Translations under genes and position numbers: made by a program
Notes under the pieces: generated by a model
Seen by the model: only the letters and a program-made list of their open reading frames with translations
Database searches by the model: none
Told to the model about the DNA's origin: nothing
Source: Haliotis asinina
Lineage: Eukaryota; Mollusca; Gastropoda; Lepetellida; Haliotidae
DNA: 64,000 nt
Assembly: GCF_037392515.1 (NCBI RefSeq)
Contig: NC_090281.1
Coordinates: 48,708,645-48,772,644, forward strand
Direction of reading: 5' to 3'
Part shown: piece after piece, positions 9,559 through 21,500 of the stretch
How the letters are laid out: each line of letters opens with the position of its first letter
Position numbering within the stretch: the first letter of the stretch is position 1

Positions 9559-12500
9559 GTATGTTAGTTGTTAGAAGAAGATCCTGAAAAGCTGGTAGCT
9601 AAATGGATGCAACCCATCATTAAAACACAATTATCATTTGTTCAAATGAACAAAATTGTAAGCATCCAATAGCAAATCAAAAGTGCAATATTTTTTCTTG
9701 TTGTTTTATAAGATGTGTTATGCGATAAATTTGCTTTTTGAATAATTTGTTATTGTCAGTCCATACGGGAAAGTATCAGAATCAGCAAAGTAGAGTTTTG
9801 TGTATGTTGCATGTGACCATTAATTAAAACCTTGACACACAGAGATTGCCCAGAAATCTCAACTGGCTAGCAATCTTTGCTGTGGCGAGCATACAACTGG
9901 CCTCAAAATTTGTCCAACTTTATTTTATAATACTTCTAAAAGGAAAGAAGTTTATCTTAGTTTAATCTTCTTCCACTCCTAGTGACTCATGGTACACAAA
10001 TGTAGAAATGAAAGAACATGGAAATCAGTGTACACCATCGAGTTCATAGTGTTTATTTATATCTCTTAGCATATCAGATCTAATTTATTGTGTACCCGTG
10101 AAGATCCAATGTAGAATAGGTCTTCAGCAACCCATGCTTGCCACAAAAGGCATTGACTGTGCTTGTTGTAAGAGGCAGCTGATGGATTGGGTGGTCAGGC
10201 TCACCGACTAGATCGATACTCATGATGTTGATCAGTGGATTGTCTTGTCCAGACTCAGTTGTTTACAGACTGACACCATATAGCTGGAATATTGCTGAGG
10301 ATGGCAAAAAACTCACTCACTCATTCACTCACTCGAATAACGTCATCTTCATAGATAATCTTGAATTTTGTTATATTTATAGAATATGTGAATTCAAAAG
10401 AAACTCTAGGCTTAGTATTCTAAGTGTATATGTTGCTGGAAGTAAAGCTCTGAATTCAGGACCCGTGAAGATCTTGAGTAGAATAGGCCTTCAGCAACCC
10501 ATGCTTGCCATGAAAAGCGACTATGCTTGTCGTAAGAGGCGACTAATGAGATCTGGTGGTCTGGCTCGCTGACTTGGTTGACGCGTCATTGGTTCCCATT
10601 TGTGCAGATCAATGCTCATGCTGTCAATCACTGGATTATCTGGTTCAGACTCAATTATTTACAGACTGCCACCATATAGCTGGAATGTTGCTTAGGGTGG
10701 CAAAAAACTAAACTCACTCACCCACTCTCTCACTCACTCACTCTATTATTGTGTTTTATCAGGGACCATATAATGTTTTCTGGCTTTATGCACTTGGGAA
10801 CTTCATTAAAAAAATCAGCCAAGCTTTTTATTGTAGTGCATTTATATTCATTTATATGAATTCTAAATCAGATAATATTCACCACATGTTACAGTGGAAA
10901 GGCCTGTGAAAACTTGTTATGTATGACTTGCATTGATGAAATTCCCAACAATGACAGATAAAGAGGAAAGATTCTTTTTAAACTTTTTGAAAGGCATTTA
11001 GATGTTGGATGAATATGAATACGTGGTTTTATGAATAAAAACTTTGTTTTTGTTACTTAAATGCCGTTTCAGAGCTAATTCATGCTCCTTTCTTCAGCAG
11101 TTCACATAAAAAAGAAGTCGTTACCCATAAAAATATTAATGTATCATGTATTCTTGGAAAGACTCTTTTCAGAATGCTAAGCAAATGAATCTGAAAAATG
11201 CTGATATTCTAAATTAAGGTTGTATTAGTGTTATCAGGCCATTAAGTTATTTGAGGCATGTATCTCTCAATTCCCAGAAATTATATCCAAATCAGTCAAT
11301 GTCGTCAAAGCCACCAACGCCACTGAAATCCGAAAATGCTTGCTCAGTAAGGATGCTTCACTGAAACAGACTAGAACCATCAGGGATATTTCAAAATAAT
11401 GGCATCTGATGGCTTCCCTTCCCCTTTGGTCGGCTTGAAGAAAAATTAATCAACACACCTTTTGGTGTGCATATTATTGTGTCTCGAAGTTTAAATCCAT
11501 TGGTGTTAAGCAGCAAACCAACCACCCGATTTTACAGTTAACAGCTCAGTCTCATGTCACGTTCAGCTGAATCACACCCGTGTAGGTCCCAGGGTAGAAT
11601 AGGCCTTCAGCAACCCGTGCATGCCATAAAAGGCAACTATGCTTGTCGTAAGAGGCAACTAACGGGATTGGGTGGGCTTTCTCGCTGACTTGGTTGGTAC
11701 ATGTCATCGGTCAATTGCGCAAATCGGTGCTCATGCTGTTGATCAGTGGATTGTCTGGTACAGACTCGATTATTTACAGACTGCCATCATGTAGCTGGAA
11801 TATTGCTGAGTGTGGCGTAAAACTAAACTCACACATTCCCTCAGCTGCGTCAGATCGTATCTGAAGAGACCAAGATGGCAGTGGTACTGTTACACTGCCA
11901 GATTGAAGCTAATAGATCGGTGTTCCTTTAATATTCCAAGTTATGTTCAGATATTCGAAAACCAATTATGTCTTCATCACTTCATATCACATTTGTGATA
12001 TATTTACCTGACTTGTCTCCGTGTGTTGTTTAGATCAGTAAAGATCAGGGTTACAACTTAAGATTGATCTCCAGCATCCATGCTTGCTGTTAAAGATAAC
12101 TAACAGGATGGGGTGGTCAGGCTCACCCACTTGGTTGACATACATCATTTTGTCCCAGATTGTGTTGAGATCACTGCCCATGCTGTTGATCACTGGATTG
12201 TCTGATTCAGATTAAATTATTTACAGACCACCACCATATAGCTGAAATATTGCTGCAGTAATTGCTTTGTTAAACAACAAAACAACCAACCAGCCTCCTT
12301 GTGTTTCACTTAAGTCTTTAACATATTTAGCAGCATGTGCTAGTCGATTTGGACTTATGGGCTTATTTGAAGTACTTTTAGATTTTACCCATGAAGATCT
12401 GGCGTAGAATAGGCCTTGAGCAACCCATGCTTGCCATAAAGGATGACTCTGTTGGGATCAGGTGGCCAGGCTTACTGACTTCCTTGACATGTCATCGCTT

Positions 12501-15500
12501 CCCAGTTGCACAGATCGATGTTATTACTGGATTATCTGGTCCAGACTTGATTATTTACAGACTGACGCCAAATAGCTGGAATATTGCTGAGTGCAGCATA
12601 AAACCAAACTCATTTACTCCTTTTAGATTTTCCAAACTTGCAGTTTTGACATTGCTGCAATAATGAAGGTAATTATTCACATATATATTTTAAGCAGCTG
12701 ATACAAGCAGGGTGTAGTCTGTAAATAAGACGTAACTGTTATCAGCTGACCTGAAGTGAGCAACTCTTAGGTACTTGATTTAGGTTATGACAAGCAAGTA
12801 CTACATTTTTTACTACCTGTCACCACTTAGGACACTGTTCTTTGACTATGATATACTAGGGGATAACTCTATATAACCATCAGTATACATCCCCAATGCA
12901 TCAAACAGTGTCAGTACAGCTATCCCAATTCTAATTCAACTCATTTTACCCTGTTTTTTCATGAAAGAATTTCATTTTTAAACAGGTCAAAGTTCCTCTA
13001 GGTCAAAGGTTAAGCATATCATTCCTTGAACTTATGCCATCGCAAACACTTTTACTTTGTACACACTGACTAAATATCACAATGATGAAAAAGTCATAGT
13101 GTTATATCTAAAATGGACGGAAATATCATGAAACCGCCCTCCAGTTATCAGAAATGAGTGGGCTGCTGCAAGTGACAATGGACCGCTGATTCCTTTAACA
13201 ATGGACCATCATCAGTTCTGTTGTCAAATGACGTCACAGCAGGTTACGTCATGCACCATAACAGTGTACAAAACATTTCCAAATTTTGCAAGCCTGTCGA
13301 GATAGATACAACTGAATGTTAATAGCCCACAGAATTATTCACTAGTCCAAAAGTTGAAAGTAGACACGAGTTTCATCATTAAGCTCCTAATATGATGAAT
13401 GTTTTCATCAGACGATAATCTTGCAGGATTTAAAAGTGTGTTATAAGTTAACAAGTCAGAGAGAGTGATATATTTACAAAATAACCACATGAAAATTCAC
13501 TAGCTAGTCAGGCCAGTGACTTTGGAGATTTACAGACCGGACCAGATTATTACTAACCACAGTGTTTTGCACACTGTACCATGATCATGACATAAATCTT
13601 GTTAGCTTTCTACCACTATTATTTCTACCGCTGAACACTTTTCCAGAGTTTTTGATATATTAACCTTTCAGTGAATGTGTGTATGGTGAGCGCGTGGGGT
13701 GTATAGCAGTTGTATGGTTGTGAACAGGAATTTGGTGATTTTTCAGGGATAACCCAGAAAGATGTGATCGCAGCAAGTACCCGCTATCTGGAGACATTTG
13801 CAGAGATTCCAGAGGAGATAACTCCCCAATGTTCAAACGACACTGTACATCTGGTGGAGGGGATAATAGACAGAGACAGATGGGCACTCCAGTGTAAGTG
13901 GACGACGAGCTGCTCTCTGATTGGTCAAAATATAACATGAGTATTACATGTATTTTTATTTTGTGGTGCGATATATCATGTTGGTGCGAGCCTATTGAGG
14001 GTGAAGGACAAACATGGTGGATTCAATCACTCGATACCGCTAATTTCCCAATAAAGTCGTGTATTGCAGGTGAAAGAATAACCTATTTCATTCCAGAGGT
14101 TGTAGAACGAAAGCGGAATATCTAGCGATTATGGTAATGTTGTGTTTATCGCCGATCAAGTGTTTTAAAGTGAAATACATCATATTTCTTCCCCAAGAGG
14201 CAATGGTTTTCGTATGCAGCTTAATGGCGTACAAATAAAAAAGTTGTCTTTTGCCGAGTTCCAAGCAAAGTTACTTGGTACATAGTGCACAGATTTTGAT
14301 GATTTTGGATTCATTCGAAAGGGAATTTATCAGGCTTTATTTCAGTAGGGATTGTGGCTCAATGTTCCTCAGTGTCCCACCCAGAATTCACCTATAATCG
14401 AGAGTGGGGTGTTTGACAGCTTTGTGCGTGTTACATCCCTTTCCTTCGTTATATGTGTATGGATATCAGTGTAGGTTTGTTTGACCCAGGACGTATTGTT
14501 TTCAGCAATACAAGCCCCTGTGCTTTTGTGTTTATAAAAATGCTGTCCTAGTTTTGACCTCAGAGTTTTGTGACCACTTATAATAGTGGTAGAAAGCTAA
14601 TTTGTATTTTCCGAGTTTTATTCCAAATCTAGATCATTACATGTGTGATAAAACTTGTCAAATGAGAAGGTGGTATATGACACCTGAGGATACTTTGTGA
14701 GTCTTCATCTACCTGACCAGTGAAGATGTGAGGTTAGAATTGGTCTTCAGCAACCCATTCTTCTTGAAAGACATAGCTTGCTGACTTTGTTGACACACGT
14801 CGCATCCTAATCGCGTAGATCAGTGCTGACACTGTTGATTGCTGGATTGCATCGTCCAAACTCAATTATTTACAACCCTTCTCCTCCATAAACAACAAAG
14901 CAACCAAGCTCCATCAACCTGTTTTGTTCTTTGAAGTTCTGGACTCATTTGGCAAGCCTGGCAGTAATCTACTGCAGTACCAGCTACACTGGTTGGGATC
15001 ATATGATGAGTGTAACAGCATCAAGGTGATACCAGACAATTCCACAGGGATGAGAGAGCCATTCCAGAGTCAGTACTGCTTGGCATCCCGTGCTTTGACA
15101 CCACAGGTGAGTTGTGCATACCATCATGTGACACCACTGGTGAGTTGTGCATATTTGTGACAACACAGGTGAGATGTGCATTCCATCCTGCAACAACAGA
15201 GGTAAGATGTGTGCATGCTATCCAGCTACAACACAGGTAAGATGTGCATACCATTCTTTGACAACACAGGAGAGATGTACATGCCATCCAGCAACAACAC
15301 AGGTAAGATGTGCATACCATTCTTTGACAACACAGGAGAGATGTACATGCCATACTGTGACACCTGAGGTGCATTAGTGCTTTCCATATTTGACATGACA
15401 GATGAGTCCTGCATACCATACTATACCACCACAGGTGAGATGTGTGTACCTTACTGTGACAGCACACATGAGATGTGCGTACCATCCTTTGACAGCACAG

Positions 15501-18500
15501 GTGAGATGCGTGTACCTTACTGTGACAGCACACATGAGATATGCATACCATCCTTTGACAGCACAGGTGAGTTGTGTATATCATCCTGTGGCAACACGGG
15601 TGATGGGGATACCATTCTGTGAGACCACAGGTGAGCATACCATCTTGTGGCATTACAAGTGAGATGATTAGTTCATAAACACCCTGTGTTAGGAATGGTA
15701 TAGGAAACAATCCTCTCTGTGAAAGAAGTATACACGAACAGTTGCTTTATTTCTATCACTCCAAGATTAAGAGAAATGTAATCACTGCATTCCTTGCTAT
15801 ACAGATGGTGGTGGAACTTGGAACGTGTTTCCCAGACTCCTGCAGTGATATGGATGTCGCGATTATTCTCAATGGAGGTTGGTTGCAGTTACGTCATTAT
15901 TATTTTTGATGCTTTTATATATTGTTAATATATATATATATTTGTTTCTTGCGATAGCAACAGGCAAGAAATCATTTGAAACTTTTTGTATTAAGAACAT
16001 GTGCAAGAACTATTTTGGTATATGTTTATATATTAGTTTGTCATACCGACCCTGCTGCAGATATATCCAAGAAAGCCCATGCATGTCAATAAAATGTGGC
16101 AAGTCTAGATTTCCAGAGCTTTTGAAGAAAGGCTCCTTTTCATTATGTTTTATTTTTTTATATTTTTTTATAAACATACTGACCGGCTATGACACTGATT
16201 TTGATGTGGGATATAGTGACAAAAAACAGAGGTTTAGATGCAAAATCATTTCCAGTTTAAGACATAGGTAATTAGCAATGATTGTGGTTTTGAAAACAAT
16301 TGCATATCAGTGTGAGTGATACAGATGAGGTCAAACAAGTTCACCCCTTTCAACACTGTCAGCATCTTGTCATCCTCCATTCACCCTGACACAGATATGA
16401 TGACGATGGGGCAGTGCTCTAGGAATGTTCCCTATTCTTGCTGCCACACCAGTGTAAGATCTGAGATAGTGGCTGACGGTGGCTGACATCGATAAACACA
16501 TCTCACCAGTTCATCCCACAAATGTCCAAAAGGGATTAGATCTGGTGAATAAGCTGACAGTTCATCACATTATGTCCAGCTTGCTGCATGAATGCTTGTG
16601 TCACCCTGACGGTATGAGGACAGGTGTTGTCATGTTGGAATGGTACATTGTTAGTAGACGTTGACTGTTAAGTCTGGCCTGTCGCAGGTGTTGAATGGCT
16701 GTTGAAAGTGGATCCTTCTTCCAATCATTGGCTACCAATCATTGCTACTGCCTCTCTGAAGCAATCTCGAAAGTGCGCCAATCACATCTGTTGATCTTGT
16801 CTGGCTGTCATAAGAGGAAGCCGTCCTGATAAAGGGTGCTCAGTAACACTCTTTGTCATCTATTGATGACTAACAAGATGGCTAATGTTTGACATTAAGG
16901 CACCTAGCAACAACATTTTGTGAAATACCAGCTTCAAGGAGTTCCAGAGCATCTGCACGTTGCTATACATTCAGTCATCTCATGTTTAAGACAGGCTGCT
17001 GAGCTCTCAATACACATGCATTATACGGAAAAAACTCACAAAGTTACATGGATTTTCATTGTCAGGGTTGCCTTTCTATGTAATGAGAAAAATGCATTTT
17101 CACAACTGTTTCTGTTTCCGGAAGCATGAAGTGGATTTGAACTCAAGCAACTGTTCCCAGTCAAGTCATGAACATTCATTTCAAATAATCAATTTATCAT
17201 AAGTACTTCTCACTTATGTTTCACAAAATGATCTGAAACAAACCCTTTCATTGTGGATCAGTCAGTATGGAACAGACATGTTCTGTCTTAGAACACATGT
17301 TCTAAGCCTGCTAAGTAAGATTGAACATCAGCAACAGCATTAGTTTGTCAAGGGAAGATTTATCCTGAGTAAACATTTTTTATTTGCAAAGTTGTTATCA
17401 CTTTTGTTTAATAAATGTTTCAGTCCTTAAGGAAATAAACCCCAACTTGACCGTAAGCTCAGTGAGCTGCAAGGAGAGGGATTTGCCCATTGACTCTGCT
17501 GCTTCTGTGGTCATGTAAGTATGTTATTATAACCATGTTAACAGATTATAGATGCAAAATGATCTTTATCTGTATTATTGATGCAAAATGATCTTTATCT
17601 GTATTATTGATGCAAAATGATCTTTATCTGTATTATTGATGCAAAATGATCTTTATCTGTAATTGGTTTTTTCTCTTTGTTTTCCAGCGTTGTGTTGGCT
17701 ATTTTTGGCCTCCTCTTGTTGACCGGGACAGCGTTTGACATAGTCTACATCCAGATGCCCAAGTGGAAAACTGAGGAACTGAAGAACCCTGTGTCCAGTA
17801 ACAGTAAATACAGCACTGATGTACTGGGACAATCTGGCAGCAGTCTGTCTTCAGGGGAACATACCCCACTGCTTACTGAACACATCCTCAGGCAGGGAGA
17901 TGACCTGTACTCTCCAGGTGGGTCTTATGTGATTGGTTGGTGACTGATGATTCGATTTTGTGATTGGTTGGTGATGGATGTTGTATTTGATTGGTTGGTG
18001 ACAGATGATGAAATTGATTGGTTTGTGATTAGTGGTGGATGTTTTGTCATTGGTTGGTGATTGATGATAGTGTTTTTTTATGGTTGGGTAATAATGGATG
18101 ATATATTTGATTGGTTAATGTAGCAGGTGTTGGTGGCAAGATGGTTCAGGTATTTTGGGTGTACATGCACCAGTGTGATATTGTGTTGCAGGTGTTCATG
18201 GCAAGATGATAAAGGCATTCTGGGTGTACACCAGTGTGATATTGTGTTTCAGGTGTTGGCGCCAAGGTGATTCAGGTGTTCTTGGTGTTCACAAGTGTGA
18301 TATTGTGTTGCAGGTGTTTGTGGCAAGATGATTCTTGCATTCTCAGTGTACACTAATGGGAGCAAGCTGCTCAGTACCAAGCAGTCATCAGACAGTCTGC
18401 GGGCAGTGCATGGGATCCGTTTCATCAGCATGTCATGGGTTATACTCGGACACACCTACTTCTTCGGGCTTACAACATTTGGTATGTTGAGTTTGCTTGT

Positions 18501-21500
18501 TTTATGTCTCATTCATCAAAGTCTCAAAAGTTCAACTAGCAAGATCAAAATTGTTATTTCTGTTAGTATTTGTATTAAGGCAACAAATACTCTATTCTGG
18601 TACTTAACCCTTATACATCGTGAGGCCAGTGGCCTTCAGTGAGTGAGTGAGTGAATGAGTTGAGTTTTACACCACACTCAGCAATATTCCAGCTGTATGG
18701 CAGCTGTCTGTAAATAATTGAGTCTGGACCAAACAATCCAGTGATCAACAACAGGAGCATCAATCTATGCATTTGGAAATGGATGACATGTGTCAACCAA
18801 GTCACCAAGTCACCTCTTACGACAAGCATAGTTGCCTTTCATGGCAAAGCATGGGTTGCTGAAGGCCTTTTCTAACCCAGACCTTCACGGGTCCCTTCAA
18901 TCAGTGAATGGGCAAGTGAGTTTAGTTTTATTATTATATATTACTTAGCAGTATTCCAGCAATATCATGGCAGAGACCACACTGTACCTATACAGGGAAT
19001 GAAACCTGGCTCTTCAGCATGATGAACAAATATTTTAACTGCAAGGTTGCCTCAACATCCCTTCCTTCTTTGAAGCAAGTCATGTCTGTTGTGCAGTATT
19101 CAGATAAAGCTTTCCTTCGACTGAAGAAAAGAGTATCCCATTTTGGGTTTAGAACTGACAGATGATGAGACTGAGGTGAATTTGATAAACACTTTGTTTT
19201 GTTTTATTCCAGCAAATATATCAGAATTACCAAACCTGGTGACTCGGTGGACATTCGATGCCATTGATAACGCTTCTGTCTCTGTGGACACGTTTTTCCT
19301 TCTCAGGTATGTTATTCAGTCGAACTTTGTTCACAGTGCCCAGTTTGTGTTCCGACATTGGGACATCATTGGGACAACATCATCACTTATGTTAGGCCAA
19401 TGGTGGAAGCTATCTGGGAGGTTACCATGCTGAAAGAACCAATCATGAACTTTATGCATGAGCTTAAAATGGTTGTCAATGCAGTTTGTATTTAGTAGTG
19501 TTGTTCATTTATGGGGAATGATTATCTCCCTTGGATATTTTTATTTCATGTAATAAGACCTCCTGAGCTTCATGAAATATTTAGTATAGCTTTTCTGACT
19601 GAAAGTGTGAATGCGATATTCAAAGATTTTCACAGTCATTTCTGCCCCAAACAGACCAAATTGCTTATGCATTTTTTCAAAAGACAAAACAGTGGTTCTG
19701 TATACTGTGATGTTGGATTATAAAGTATTTCTCCCCTAGAAAGATTAAAGTGAACTTAATTCTCATGAAAAACAGTGTAGATGACTGTGTTGTCCATGAA
19801 AATGTGGTCATGTGTTTCAGTGGACTTCTGGTGTCATATCTGGCACTGAAGGAGCTGAAGAAAGGTGAAGGTCGTATCAACTGGTTCATGTTCTACTTCC
19901 ATAGATACTGGAGGTGAGGTTGACATGTTTGGTCTAACAGCTTGTCATTTGAAGTGATGGAGGACATTTTTTGAGGAAGAAATATAAAGTTGTATTCTCT
20001 CATATATGCCACAAGAAAATCTATACTTTATACTGAAAACGAATTATGTGCAGAAATTGTGTGCGAGAGAGACATCAACCAGTTTTGTTCTTGTTCTTCT
20101 AGGTTTATGTTTAGACCTACATGTTGTTCATCATGGTATACATCCACTGTTTCAGGTTGACTCCGCCCTACATGTTGTTCATCATGGTATGCATCCACTG
20201 TTTCAGGTTGACTCCGCACAACATGTTGTTCATCATGGTATACATCCACTGTTTCAGGTTGACTCCGCCCTACATGTTGTTCATCATGGTATGCATCCAC
20301 TGTTTCAGGTTGACTCCGCACAACATGTTGTTCATCATGGTATACATCCACTGTTTCAGGTTGACTCTGCCCTACATGTTGTTCATCATGGTATACATCC
20401 ACTGTTTCAGATTGACTCCGCACAACATGTTGTTCATCATGGTATACATCCATTGTTTCAGGTTGACTCCGCCCTACATGTTGTTCATCATGGTATACAT
20501 CCACTGTTTCAGATTGACTCCGCACAACATGTTGTTCATCATAGTATACATCCACTGTTTCAGATTGACTCCGCACAACATGCTGTTCATCATGGTATAC
20601 ATCCACTGTTTCAGGTTGACTACGCACAACATGTTGTTCATCATGGTATGCATCCACTGTTTCAGATTGACTCCTCACAACATGCTGTTCATTATGGTAT
20701 ATGTCCACTGTTTCAGGTTGACTCTACCCAACATGCTGTTCATCATGGTATACATATGTCCACTGTTTCAGGTACCTCCGCTTACATGTTGTTCATCATG
20801 GTATATGTCCTCTGTTTCAGGTTGTCTCCGCCTACATGTTGTTCATCATGGTATACATCCACTGTTTCAGTTTGACTCCGCCCTACATGCTGTTCATCAT
20901 GGTATATGTCCCACTGTTTCAGATTGACTCCGCCCAACATGCTGTTCATCATGGTATACATCCACTGTTTCAGGTTGACTCCGCCCTACATGCTTTTCAT
21001 CATGGTAGATGTCCCACTGTTTCAGGTTGACTCCGCCCAACATGTTGTTCATCATGGTATACATCCACTATTTCAGGTTAACTCCGACCAACATGCTGTT
21101 CATCATGGTATATGTCCACTGTTTCAGGTTGACTCTACCCAACATGCTGTTCATCATGGGATACATCCACTGTTTCAGGTTGACTCCACACAACATGTTG
21201 TTCATCATGGTATGCATCCACTGTTTCAGATTGACTCCGCACAACATGCTGTTCATCATGGTATACATCCACTGTTTCAGGTTGACTCCGCCCTACATGC
21301 TGTTCATCATGGTATATGTCCCACTGTTTCAGATTGACTCCGCCCAACATGCTGTTCATCATGGTATACATCCACTGTTTCAGGTTGACTCCGCCCTACA
21401 TGCTTTTCATCATAGTAGATGTCCCACTGTTTCAGGTTGACTCCGCCCAACATGTTGTTCATCATGGTATACATCCACTATTTCAGGTTAACTCCGACCA

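Larger units (their letters stand above)
10460..11840 (-). repeat. Right arm of ~1.37 kb inverted duplication
   Basis: Reverse-complement partner of 6874-8236, with SINE-like copies at both ends (10460-10742 and 11578-11840) and the same unique core. The unit was copied as a whole after the SINEs had inserted, because the SINE-to-core junctions are shared. Confidence 0.9.
9559..13746 (+). other. NRF-6-like intron 1
   Basis: A ~4.2 kb intron that holds the right arm of the inverted duplication (10460-11840), a separate minus-strand SINE at 10095-10335, and two more degenerate SINEs at 12035-12290 and 12388-12615. The remaining AT-rich DNA (9588-10090 and 12660-13740) shows no recognisable feature. 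Confidence 0.8.

Noticed and set aside
13898..14125. Extension of exon 2 into a 75-codon frame
   Set aside because: A strong GTAAGT donor at 13894 and phase agreement with exon 3 place it in intron 2.
15021..15710. 229-codon minus-strand frame rich in Cys and His across the donor array
   Set aside because: Low-complexity product of the minisatellite, antisense to a well-supported exon. No family features.
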